Of a DNA stretch of 64,000 nt, positions 34,380 to 43,366 are shown piece by piece; position 1 is the first letter of the stretch, and each line of letters begins with the position of its first letter. The notes below the pieces were generated by a model. That model saw only the letters and a program-made list of their open reading frames with translations, was not told where the DNA came from and did no database searches. The stretch is from CAWDVK01 sp963805715 (GTDB taxonomy: Bacteria > Actinomycetota > Actinomycetes > Streptosporangiales > Streptosporangiaceae): contig CAWDVK010000009.1 in assembly GCA_963805715.1 (NCBI GenBank), positions 1-64,000 on the forward strand. Direction: 5' to 3'. The position numbers were made by a program, and so were the translations under genes.

Positions 34380-34522
34380 GTGCGTTCCGATCTGCTGGCC
34401 GGGCCGGCACCGCGAAGTACCTTCTCCGGCTGCGAGCCGTCGAGCGTCGCTTCACCACCCCCCTAAACGGCGGACGCTGGTTCGGCAGCTCGGCGCGATC
34501 GATCGTCTGGTCGCTCACGCGC

Positions 34523-35203
34523 TCATCCCCCCATTGTGGTGCGGCCGCCGTCGAGGCTGTCCGCCAGCTTGTTCGCGAACCCCTGGGCCTGCCCGAGGAA
34601 ATCCGGCTTGAGATTGGTCGGCGGAATCTCCACCCCGAGGTAGCGCTCGCGCATCTCGCCCGTGCCGAAGTAGCTGATCAGCGACAGAAACGACCGGATC
34701 TGGCCGCCCGCGAACTGGAACCGGGTGCCGCCGACGTACACGCCCCCCTGCGCGACACCCAGCTTCCTGACTTCCTTCAGGTTGATGCTCCAGTACCGCC
34801 GGCACACCACGTACGCGGCGAACCGCTTCCCGGCCAGCACCTTCCCTCCCTCAGCAGACTTCAGATACGAGCGCAGCGGCATGTTGGTGGTGAAAAACCA
34901 TGTCGGCGAGCCGAAACAGACCAGGTCGTAGTCACCCTCCCGCGCCGCTTCAGGGATGCGGATCTGCCCGGTCGAACGGCGCGTCTGCGCCGGCAGCACC
35001 GTGAGCAGGTCGAGGAGCCCATGCCGGAACGGAAACCGGCCGAACTTCCTCGCGTAGTGGGGATCGGTGAACTCGATCCCCGCCAGGGAAACGTCGCAAC
35101 CCCGCTCGCGCAGCACGCCGGCCATCGCGTCGGCCACCCGAAGACTCTGCTGGGTGTGAGTGTAAAAGACGAAAAGAACTGACGGCTTCGTTGCGGGATC
35201 CAT
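34523..35203 (-). CDS. Flavodoxin-family protein
   Basis: These 226 residues start at ATG 35203 after GAGGGAG. VLFVFYTHTQQSLRVADAMA is the FMN phosphate-binding loop (T-x-T-x-x-S/T) of flavodoxins, with the flavodoxin fold to about residue 150. DYDLVCFGSPTWFFTTNMPL supplies the second FMN loop, and FAAYVVCRRYWSINLKEVRK the core strand. It is longer than a simple flavodoxin, like the family of flavodoxin-type oxidoreductases. It lies 80 bases downstream of the DUF1269-like gene in a minus-strand run with the sulfatase. Confidence 0.85.
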   Translation of the reverse strand: MDPATKPSVLFVFYTHTQQSLRVADAMAGVLRERGCDVSLAGIEFTDPHYARKFGRFPFRHGLLDLLTVLPAQTRRSTGQIRIPEAAREGDYDLVCFGSPTWFFTTNMPLRSYLKSAEGGKVLAGKRFAAYVVCRRYWSINLKEVRKLGVAQGGVYVGGTRFQFAGGQIRSFLSLISYFGTGEMRERYLGVEIPPTNLKPDFLGQAQGFANKLADSLDGGRTTMGG

Positions 35204-35283
35204 GGCACTCCCTCTTTAAGGCCAACGAGGTTGGCAATGGCTTTCCGGTGCTCGTCTCTAGATTCCCGCGATGGCCCATCTCG

Positions 35284-35799
35284 CTAGCCGCCCAGGCCGG
35301 CTTGTGCGTCGGCGAGCGCGGCTTTGAGCTTCTTGGCTCCGCGGCCGTCGACCTGGGCGACCGATTTGCGCACCGCGCTGGCGAGAGCCGTGTCGACGGT
35401 GCCAGCCTTGGCGCGGTCGTATATGGCGACGATGCCGGCCGAGCCCGGTGGCAGCGCGGCGCCCATCTTGTCCTCCAGGCCGCTTTCGACCCGGTGCCTG
35501 GCGAACTTGCCGACCAGGGCACCTGCAGCGCCGCCGACGACCACCGATGCGAGCAGCGGCGGCGCGAACAGGCCCACGACCAGGCCGACCCCGCCGCCGA
35601 TCTCCATGCCCTTGCGGCCCAGGTGGTCGCCGGTCTCCTGGATGGTGACGTTGCCGCCAGCGTCGTTGGTGACCAGGGCCACGCCTTCCACGGTGAGCTG
35701 CTTGCCTTTGACGAGCTTGACGAGAGCGTCGAAGTCTTGCTGGGCCAGGTCGGGGATCAGGTATGCCGCGATGACGACGTCGAACTCGGTGTCGCTCAT
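35284..35799 (-). CDS. DUF1269-like membrane protein
   Basis: These 171 residues begin at ATG 35799. An alpha/beta N-terminal part (EFDVVIAAYLIPDLAQQDFD) is followed by the glycine-rich hairpin GMEIGGGVGLVVGLFAPPLL and VVGGAAGALVGKFARH, then a helical tail ending KLKAALADAQAGLGG. The layout matches DUF1269/DUF6325 proteins and the protein at 22665, although the sequences have diverged. The open frame continues further upstream inside the sulfatase gene, but the family N-terminus and spacing favour this start. It is 34 bases after the sulfatase stop, so co-transcription is likely. Confidence 0.8.
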   Translation of the reverse strand: MSDTEFDVVIAAYLIPDLAQQDFDALVKLVKGKQLTVEGVALVTNDAGGNVTIQETGDHLGRKGMEIGGGVGLVVGLFAPPLLASVVVGGAAGALVGKFARHRVESGLEDKMGAALPPGSAGIVAIYDRAKAGTVDTALASAVRKSVAQVDGRGAKKLKAALADAQAGLGG

Positions 35800-35833
35800 T
35801 GCTGTCTCCTTGGTTACGGCTGGGTGCCGGGTG

Positions 35834-38239
35834 TCAGGCGTTGATGCCGCGGGCGGCGTGTGCCTGCTGTGCATGCTCGTGGAGGGCAAGCTCGTCCTTG
35901 CCGTCGGGGTGCGGAGCCACGTCGAAGACCACCTTCTTGACCGTGCCAGTGAACGTAAACGGCGCCTTGCTGGCGTAGCTCCGGTCGACGACCAGGCCGT
36001 TATCCCGGCCGACGTCCAGGCCCGAATAGCCGCTGAAGATGAACGGCACCGTGTGATCCAGCCGGCCACTGCCCACCGGATCGCCGTTCACCAGCAGCGT
36101 CACCTCACCTGCCGTGGCGGGTTTGGCCTCGTCCGCCGCGAAGATCATCTGGACGTTCACGTCTCCGGTCGGCAATTCGCCTGCGGATTCCTGGCGGTAC
36201 TCGAATACGCCCACAAACGAGTAGGTGTGCTTCAGCTTCCCGTCCTGGACGAACAGCGAGAACCCGCCGAGGTGGTTGGCCTCGGCGACGATCACTCCTT
36301 CGGCGCCGCCGTCCGGGATGTGCAGATCCGCGCTGATCGTGTAGGAGTGGTTGTAGACCCGCGGGATCGTCCCGGGGGCCACGTTCTGCACGTCCCCGTA
36401 GTAGGTATAGGTGGTCTGGCTGCCGAGCGGCGGCAAGATGCCGAAGAAGGTGGCGAACCCGGCGAGCAGCGGCTTGATGTGGTACTTCCCTGCCTCTTCC
36501 CAGAACAGGGCCTGCAGCTCCTTGACCTTCTCCGGATTGCTAGCCGCCAGGTCGTGAGCCTGAGAAAAGTCATCGGGCAGGTAATACAGCTCGACCGGGT
36601 CCTCATCGGGGTCCCAGACGCCGGGCGCGAACCGCTTCAGCAGCGCCGGGTCGAGCCGCCACGGCACCCGGGGCATCCGCATCGACAGCCACCAGCCGTC
36701 CTTGTACATCGCCCGGTTACCGAAGTTCTCAAAGTACTGACGGGTGTGATGCTCGGCAGCGTCCGGGTCGGCCAGCGAGCCGCCGAAACTCACCCCCGTC
36801 ATCGGCTGCTGCCCGACGCCATCGACATGGGTGGGCTGCGGGATCCCGGCGATGTCCAGGACCGTCGGCCCCACATCGGTCACGTGCGTGAACTGCGACC
36901 GCACGCCCCCGGCGCCGGTGATCCGCGCCGGCCAGCGGATGACCATCGGGTTGCGGGTGCCGCCCAGATGCGAGGCGACCTGCTTGCCCCACCGGAACGG
37001 CGTGTTCCCTGCCCACGCCCAGGCCGAGGAGTAATGCGGGTACATCATCTCGGTGCCCCAGGCCTCCAGCCCGCCCCACTTCAGCGCGAGCTGCATCTGC
37101 TCCTCATCGGTCAGCGGGAGCCCGTTGACCATCGTTCCCTCGTTGAATGTGCCGGTAGGAGTGCCTTCCAGGCTGGCGCCGTTATCACCCCAGATCCAGA
37201 TCACCAGCGTGCTGTCGAGCTCGCCCATCTCCTCGATCGCGGCCAGCAGCCGGCCGACGTGGTGGTCGGCGTTCTCCGAATAGCCGGCGTAGACCTCCAT
37301 CTGGCGCGCGAACAGCCGCTTGCTGTTCTCCGACAGCGAGTCCCAGGCCGGCATCTCCTCATCGCGCGGCGTCAGCTCCGCGCCGGCCGGGACCACGCCG
37401 AGCCGCTTCTGGCGTTCGAAAATCTCCTCACGCAGCCGGTCCCAGCCCTGGTCGAACCGGCCCTTGTACTTCTCCGACCACTCCTTGGAGACATGATGGG
37501 GCGCGTGGCTGCAGCCGGTCGAGTAGTACAGGAACCACGGCTTGGCCGGATCGTGGCCCCGGACGCCGTGCAGCCAGTCGATCGCATGGTCGGTCATGGC
37601 TTCGGGGAAATAGAACGGCTTCCCGTCCTTGCCGTCTACCACCCCGATGAACTTCTGGTTCTCCGCGATCATCGTGTCGTACTGGCCGGCCTCGGGAGCC
37701 AGGAAACCCCAGTAATAGTCAAAACCCCACGCGTTGGGCCAGTGATTGAACGGGCCGGCCGGTCCCTGCTCTCTCTCCGGGGTCAGGTGCCACTTGCCGA
37801 TCCCCGCCGTCGAGTAACCGTTCTCCTTCAAGACCTTCGGGAACGGCGCCGCGTCCCTCGGCAGCATCGCCGAATAGCCAGGGAAACCGGACGAGGCCTC
37901 CGGGATGCCGCCCATGCCGACCGCGTGGTGGTTGCGTCCCGTCAGCAGCGCAGCCCGAGTGGGGGAGCACATAGCCGTCACGTGGAAACGGTTATAGCGC
38001 AGGCCCTGCGCCGCCATCCGGTCATAATTCGGCGTGTCGATGGGGCCGCCGAACGTGGCGGGATTACCGAACCCCGCATCGTCGATCAGTACCAGCAGCA
38101 CATTCGGAGCCCCCGCCGGAGGCTGCACATGGCCGATCAGCCCCCAATCCGGCTCCGACCCGCCCAGCGTCTTGTTCGCCACGCCACGGAACGACGGCCG
38201 GCGAATCGGCAGCACACTTCGGTCAACCTGGTCACTCAT
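35834..38239 (-). CDS. Arylsulfatase-type sulfatase
   Basis: This protein of about 801 residues carries NVLLVLIDDAGFGNPATFGG (metal-binding Asp pair), the type I sulfatase motif MCSPTRAALLTGR with the formylglycine cysteine near residue 91, GKWHL, and DNGAS in the metal site. The last 200 residues form an added beta-rich domain (YNHSYTISADLHIPDGGAEG, VTLLVNGDPVGSG). No signal peptide is seen, so it should be cytoplasmic like mycobacterial AtsA. It needs a formylglycine-generating enzyme, which I do not see in this window. ATG 38239 has GGGGG upstream; in-frame GTG 38251 is an alternative. Confidence 0.9.
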   Translation of the reverse strand: MSDQVDRSVLPIRRPSFRGVANKTLGGSEPDWGLIGHVQPPAGAPNVLLVLIDDAGFGNPATFGGPIDTPNYDRMAAQGLRYNRFHVTAMCSPTRAALLTGRNHHAVGMGGIPEASSGFPGYSAMLPRDAAPFPKVLKENGYSTAGIGKWHLTPEREQGPAGPFNHWPNAWGFDYYWGFLAPEAGQYDTMIAENQKFIGVVDGKDGKPFYFPEAMTDHAIDWLHGVRGHDPAKPWFLYYSTGCSHAPHHVSKEWSEKYKGRFDQGWDRLREEIFERQKRLGVVPAGAELTPRDEEMPAWDSLSENSKRLFARQMEVYAGYSENADHHVGRLLAAIEEMGELDSTLVIWIWGDNGASLEGTPTGTFNEGTMVNGLPLTDEEQMQLALKWGGLEAWGTEMMYPHYSSAWAWAGNTPFRWGKQVASHLGGTRNPMVIRWPARITGAGGVRSQFTHVTDVGPTVLDIAGIPQPTHVDGVGQQPMTGVSFGGSLADPDAAEHHTRQYFENFGNRAMYKDGWWLSMRMPRVPWRLDPALLKRFAPGVWDPDEDPVELYYLPDDFSQAHDLAASNPEKVKELQALFWEEAGKYHIKPLLAGFATFFGILPPLGSQTTYTYYGDVQNVAPGTIPRVYNHSYTISADLHIPDGGAEGVIVAEANHLGGFSLFVQDGKLKHTYSFVGVFEYRQESAGELPTGDVNVQMIFAADEAKPATAGEVTLLVNGDPVGSGRLDHTVPFIFSGYSGLDVGRDNGLVVDRSYASKAPFTFTGTVKKVVFDVAPHPDGKDELALHEHAQQAHAARGINA

Positions 38240-38363
38240 TTCGACCCCCACGATCGGTCATCGGCTACGACGTCAAACTCCTGCTGCCTCGCATAAGGCA
38301 TGAATAGTCCTGTTGTCCTGATCCCAGATCACCCGGGGCGGGCGGGCGGGTGTGGACGGCGTT

Positions 38364-39834
38364 CTAGATTTCGATGGTGGCCTGGGCTTTGCCGTCCTTG
38401 ACGGCGGCCTGGAGCGCGGCATAGTCGCGTTCGTTCTGGTCGGCGTAGGTTTCGGCGAACTCAGCGATCGCCTGATCGAACCTGGCCGAGCCGCCGAGGT
38501 AGGCGGCCAGGGCGACGCGGTCCCCGGAACGGGCGTGCGCCCGGGCCAGGGTCCACCCGCACAGCCGGGCGTACACCGTCATGCCCGCCGGGAGCATCAC
38601 CTCGATCGGCACCGAGAACTTCCAGTCCCGCAGCTGGCGCACGTAAAAGTCACGGTCCACCCCGTCCGGGCCGGTGATGCGGGTCCAGCCGAGGAAGATG
38701 TCGCTCTGGGCCTGCATCAGGTGCTGCCCGGCGACCACCCGCTCACCCTGGTTGGCGTACTGGCTGCGCCCGGCATACTCCGCCAGGACCGACGGTTGGG
38801 CCTCCTTGGCCTGCAGGAACAACGGCTCGACGCCGTCTCCGGCGTCCATCAGCACGATCCAGGCGCGGGTGCCGACGCTGCCGACCCCGACGACCTTGCG
38901 GGCCACCTGCACCATGGCGAACTGCTCCAGCAGGTGCCGCCGGTCGGACTGCAGGGTGCGCCGGTACTTGCCCAGCACACCACGGATCTGCTCGTAGATC
39001 GCGTCGGCCTGCACGCCGGCGAAGACCTCTTCGACCGGGACGATCATCGGCGGGTCGCTGATAATCTGCCGCCGCCCGCCGGTCACGGTGGTCAGCTTGG
39101 CCAGCGCCTGGGTGCTGTCCTTGGTGTGGGCTTTGGCCAGCAGGGCCTCGGCTGCCTTGAACCTTTTCGCCTTGACCTGGGATCTGAATTCGCCGAGGGC
39201 CGGCTCGATGTCCAGGTGCGCGTACCAGAACGTCCAGGAAGGGCTGCTCCGCAAAGCCGCGCATCGCCGTGCGGTAGCCCTCCGCCGCCGCGAGAGCGAT
39301 CTTGCGGCGGGCCTTGGCGGGAAAGCCGTTGTCCCGCCCGGCCACGGCCAGGCTCGCGGCCAGCCGCTTGACATCCCACTCGAACGGCCCCGGCAGAGTC
39401 TCGTCGAAGTCGTTGACGTCGAAGACCAGGCGCCGTTCCGGCGAGGCGAACGCGCCGAAATTCGACAGGTGCGCGTCCCCGCACAGCTGCGCCCGCAGCC
39501 CCGACGCGGGGGTTGTGGCCAGGTCCGCCGCCATCGGCAGCGCGGCGCCCCGATAGAACGTGAACGCCGACACCAGCATCCGCCCGTGCCGGACCGGCAC
39601 CAGCTCCGGCACCCGCGTCTTGGCCTGGCCCAGCAGCAGCCCCACCGGATCCCGGGACCGGCCCGGCCGGAACTCGCCATGGGATTCCAGCGGGGCCACC
39701 GCCCGGGCGTCCTTCCCCCGCGCGACCCGGTCCGCGCGGCTCAGCTGCTCCTCAGCCGCGGCCCGCGCCGGACCCCGGCCAGAAGCCCGTCCACCAGACT
39801 TTCTCACCGCGACTGCCTCAGTCTTCACAGTCAT
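38364..39834 (-). pseudogene. DUF2252-family protein, one frameshift (second copy)
   Basis: This is a close copy of the gene at 26211, with ATG 39834 after GAAGGGAG. The first about 200 residues are in one frame, through FAEQPFLDV. Then one extra base (in the run read as ACCAGAAC near 39228, where the intact copy has ACCAAAC) shifts the frame. The rest, from WYAHLDIEPALGEFRSQVKA to the stop at 38364, is intact in the new frame. All DUF2252 motifs survive on both sides. Either the copy has just been inactivated or the extra base is a sequencing error. Confidence 0.85.
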
Positions 39835-40145
39835 GGTTACTCCCTTCGGGCCGCAACGGCGTGATACCGCCGGCCGGCACGCCATCGCGGATGGCTCCTA
39901 CGGTGCTGCTGCCAGCCAGCGCACGGGCCCCGGCGGCACTGTCCCGGTACCTGATCGTCCGGGTTACATTCATGACCACACTTCTCCTAGACCAACCCGC
40001 GCAACGACCAGCCGCCCATCACGGCTTGCTTGGTGCCGACAAACATCCGCTGGCGGTCGCGGTGCAGGCCAGGCGGCGTGGGCTGTGCTCATAGCCGGAG
40101 CGGCATGGTTTTCGAATGCGTGCACCGGGCGCGAGCAATGGGACA
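39835..40145. other. Intergenic region between DUF2252 copy and regulator
   Basis: No supported gene. Short frames do not show start signals or known domains. It must contain the promoter of the minus-strand DUF2252 copy. Confidence 0.45.
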
Positions 40146-42848
40146 TCAGATCAGCTCCAGCTGGCGGGCTCGGCGGACCGCCTCACCGCGGTGAGCGGCC
40201 GCCAGCTTGCGGTTGATGTTTTTGAGGTGCGTCTTGACGGTGTTGACGGAGATGTACAGCTCGCTGGCGACCTCAGCCGTGTTCAGCATGCCTGAGACGT
40301 GTCGTAGCACCTCCCGCTCGCGTTCGGTGAGCGGCTCGACCACCAGAATCGCGGGCTGTTCTAGGACGCCCGGCGGGGACGGGAGCTGATCGTGGCGCAG
40401 GGTCGGCGGGAACAGGCGCCGGTGGGTGCCGGCCAGGTCAGGGTCACGCCGCAGCGCCGGCTCAATCCAGCCACGCTCCAAGGCGAACGGCAGCCTGAGT
40501 TGCTCAGGTTCGGCCAGCCGCAGAGCGGCTGCAAGGGACTGGCGGCCGCGTGCACTGTCACCGCTGTCGTAGCTGAGCCGGGCGTCAACCAGCCACGCTT
40601 GCAGGCGCACCCGTTCGGCCGTCCCGCTACCGGCCGCGAGCGCGGGTACAAGCGCGCGCCTCGCGTTTTCGCCGTCTCCGGCAGCCACCCACGCGTGCGC
40701 GAGCGTGACCGCCGCCTCCGGCGAGGTATCGGGGCCGGCACGCTCGGCTGCGGCGAGTGCGGCCCGGATGTCGCCGGCCGCCGCGTAAGCCCGCGACTCG
40801 ACCAGGCTCAGCCTTTGTTCGAGCCAGGACGGAACAGACCACCCCGACCGTGCCCTGGCCACGATCTGGCTGGCCGCTTCGGCGCGTCCCTCGGCCAGGC
40901 CGCCGCACGCCGCCATCAGGCAGGCCACCGCCCCGATCAGCTTGTCCGGGGTTACGCAGAGGGCGGCGTCCGCCTGCTTGAGCCGAGTGCGCGCCTCGCG
41001 CAGCTCATTGCGTTCCAGGTGCACCCATGCGAGTGCGGCGAGCGCCGCGGGGCTCGGGTGCCAGCCGGGCGGCCGCTGCTCGCCGGCCGTGGGGGCCGCT
41101 GTCGCCTGGGCGGCCAGCTTGACTGCGCGGCACAACTGGCCGCGCAGTGCCTCCACCAGCGCGAGATGCCCGAGGCAGTCGGCTCGCTCGTACTCCCCGC
41201 CCGCAACGGTCGCGGCGGCCACCTCCGAATCGAGGACACGAGCCGCCTCGTCGAGATGGCCCAACCACAGCTCGACAACCCCGCGACCGGACAGCACCCG
41301 GGCCCGGATTTCCGGACGCCGGGCGAGCTTGCCACCCGGGACCCTGCTGACCAGCACCTCGGCACGGCCACCGGCCGCCGCCGCAGCCGCCAGGTCCCCG
41401 GTGCGAAGCGAAGCGGTGAGGCGGATCATCGCGGCAGCCAGCCGGGACGCGGCTTCCTGACCGGCGGAAAGGCCTTCGAGGATGCCTTCCGCGACATCCA
41501 GCGCGGCGATAGAAGATTCAGGCCGGCCAGCAGACAACGCCACCGCGGCCAAGACCAGGTACGGCTGCGGCTCGGTCCAGGCTTCGCCATACGGCATGCT
41601 CGCGAACTCGCCGGCCAGGGACCGGCCGCCTCGCGGCTCGATGATCTCGCCGATCGCCAGCCCGTCGATGACCATGCTGGCGGCGAGCTGCCAGTCACCG
41701 GCCTGCGCGGCGTGCCGCACCGCGTCGGTGAGCCGGCCGTTCCGCTCATGCCACCGGGCAGCCCGCCGGTGCAGGGAAGCCATCCGGCCCGGATACTCGT
41801 GCCGCAGCTTGAGCCGCAACACCTCCGCGAACAACGTGTGATAGCGGTACCACCCGCCCCCGATCGGCTGCACAAACGCGTTCGCGTGCGCCAAGGCCGA
41901 GAAGATTCCCGCGGCCTGCTCACTGCCGGCCAGTTCGCTGGCGGCTTCGGCGCTGACCTGCTCCAGGATGCTGGTGCTCAGCAGAACGTCCCGGACCTCA
42001 GGCGGCTGGGTGCTGAGAACCTCCTCCACCAGGTAACCGGTCAGGGCGCTGTCCTCAGCGATCAGCTCCTTGACGAATAGGTCAGGGTCGGGATGAGCGC
42101 CCATCGAGATCGCAGCGAGGCGGAGGCCGGCCGCCCAGCCCTCCGCCCGCCGCGTCAGGCACTCCAGCGAATCTGCTGACAGCGCGCAGCCGTGCTGGGC
42201 CATGAGCAGGCCGGCTTCGGCGATGCTGAACGCGAGGTCGCTGGCCCGGATCTCGGCCAGCTCGCCGGCCAGCCGGTAACGGTGCAGCGGCAGCAGCGGA
42301 TCCGTCCGCGAGGAAATCACCAGCCGCAGGCCAGGCCCCGCGTTCCGCAGCACATAATCAAGCCCGTCCAGCACCTTCGGCTCGGTCAGCACATGGAGGT
42401 CGTCGACGACCAGCGTCACCGGCGGGTTCTGGGTAGCCAGCGTCAACGCCAGCCGCAGCAAGAACACATGATCGGCCGCCCGCCCTCGCCCGGCGGCCGA
42501 CAGCGTCTTCGGGATGGCAACGCCGGCCCGGCGCAGTGCCGCGACGAGATAGGGCCAGAAGACCCGCGGCCGGTTGTCGAAGCCATCCAGGGAAACCCAG
42601 GCAACCGGCCTGGGTTCCGTCGCCGCCCACAGCGCCATGGCCATGGTCTTGCCCGCGCCAGGAGGGCCGGTGACAACGGTCAGCGGGCACCACCGCCTAC
42701 CCCGGGCGATCAGCTTGGTGATCCGCGTGCGCGGCACGGCCCAGTCCGGCACACTCGGCGCTGTGATCTTAGATGCCAGGATCGGAACGCCAGCGGAAAC
42801 CGCCGGCGGTCGGGCGGGGGCCACCTGTTTGGCAGCATTGGTCGCCAT
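40146..42848 (-). CDS. MalT-like LuxR-family ATP-dependent regulator (second)
   Basis: This 900-residue protein starts at ATG 42848 after GGGGAGG. Walker A GPPGAGKT is at residues 61-68 and Walker B is VTLVVDDLHVL. The R-x-E-G-W-A-A-G-L-R/Q segment (RRAEGWAAGLRLAAISM) typical of MalT/LAL proteins is present, followed by a long helical repeat region. The C-terminal LuxR HTH reads LTEREREVLRHVSGMLNTAE and ISVNTVKTHLKNINRKL. It is divergent from the regulator at 43367, with about 520 bases between. The signal and targets are unknown. Confidence 0.92.
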   Translation of the reverse strand: MATNAAKQVAPARPPAVSAGVPILASKITAPSVPDWAVPRTRITKLIARGRRWCPLTVVTGPPGAGKTMAMALWAATEPRPVAWVSLDGFDNRPRVFWPYLVAALRRAGVAIPKTLSAAGRGRAADHVFLLRLALTLATQNPPVTLVVDDLHVLTEPKVLDGLDYVLRNAGPGLRLVISSRTDPLLPLHRYRLAGELAEIRASDLAFSIAEAGLLMAQHGCALSADSLECLTRRAEGWAAGLRLAAISMGAHPDPDLFVKELIAEDSALTGYLVEEVLSTQPPEVRDVLLSTSILEQVSAEAASELAGSEQAAGIFSALAHANAFVQPIGGGWYRYHTLFAEVLRLKLRHEYPGRMASLHRRAARWHERNGRLTDAVRHAAQAGDWQLAASMVIDGLAIGEIIEPRGGRSLAGEFASMPYGEAWTEPQPYLVLAAVALSAGRPESSIAALDVAEGILEGLSAGQEAASRLAAAMIRLTASLRTGDLAAAAAAGGRAEVLVSRVPGGKLARRPEIRARVLSGRGVVELWLGHLDEAARVLDSEVAAATVAGGEYERADCLGHLALVEALRGQLCRAVKLAAQATAAPTAGEQRPPGWHPSPAALAALAWVHLERNELREARTRLKQADAALCVTPDKLIGAVACLMAACGGLAEGRAEAASQIVARARSGWSVPSWLEQRLSLVESRAYAAAGDIRAALAAAERAGPDTSPEAAVTLAHAWVAAGDGENARRALVPALAAGSGTAERVRLQAWLVDARLSYDSGDSARGRQSLAAALRLAEPEQLRLPFALERGWIEPALRRDPDLAGTHRRLFPPTLRHDQLPSPPGVLEQPAILVVEPLTEREREVLRHVSGMLNTAEVASELYISVNTVKTHLKNINRKLAAAHRGEAVRRARQLELI

Positions 42849-43366
42849 CGGGGCCTCCCCGCTCCCTCCCCCGGCCAGCGACCATCAGGTCGCTGGCCAT
42901 TGGAGATCACACGTTGGGCTACCGGCCCGGCCGCCATGCCCAGCCGCCATGGAGGGCGTCTCGCCCTCACAACCAGGAAATGTCAGCCGGCCGGGCTGCG
43001 CATCATGCGGTTGGTATGAAATCCGAACTCTCGGCAGCTCAGATCCGCGAAAACCTGAGCAGGTCTCCACAGAGCGTCCAGACCAAGGTCGTGCTGCTAG
43101 TGCCGACTGCCTCGCTGCCTGACGAGACCCTAAGCTTCCGCTACACGGCTAGCTGGTCATCTTTATGAGGAACAACCAGGCGTTGATCACGCCGCCCGAG
43201 GCTCGCCATCGCGGCCGGGATCAGCCGGTACGGGCCAGCACCCGCTTTCAGGATGAAGGTGGAACCTGCGGCGCCAGCAAGCGCGGTGGTGATCACGCGC
43301 TTGACTTGATCCTTGGCTCGGGAAGAGCATGGAGCGGCAGATCTTTCTGGGAGGCGCCGTCGGAGC
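42849..43366. other. Divergent promoter region between two regulators
   Basis: No convincing gene is present. Small frames exist, for example 50 codons from ATG 43016 and a minus-strand frame around 43141-43368, without family matches. I see no copy of the TCACCC/GGGTGA palindrome here. Confidence 0.45.

Noticed and set aside
35324..38296. 990-codon open frame antisense to the sulfatase and DUF1269-like genes
   Set aside because: Shadow frame spanning two real genes and an intergenic gap; no domain seen.
40392..42080. 562-codon open frame antisense to the second regulator
   Set aside because: Shadow of the regulator gene, with low-complexity Arg/Gly-rich translation.
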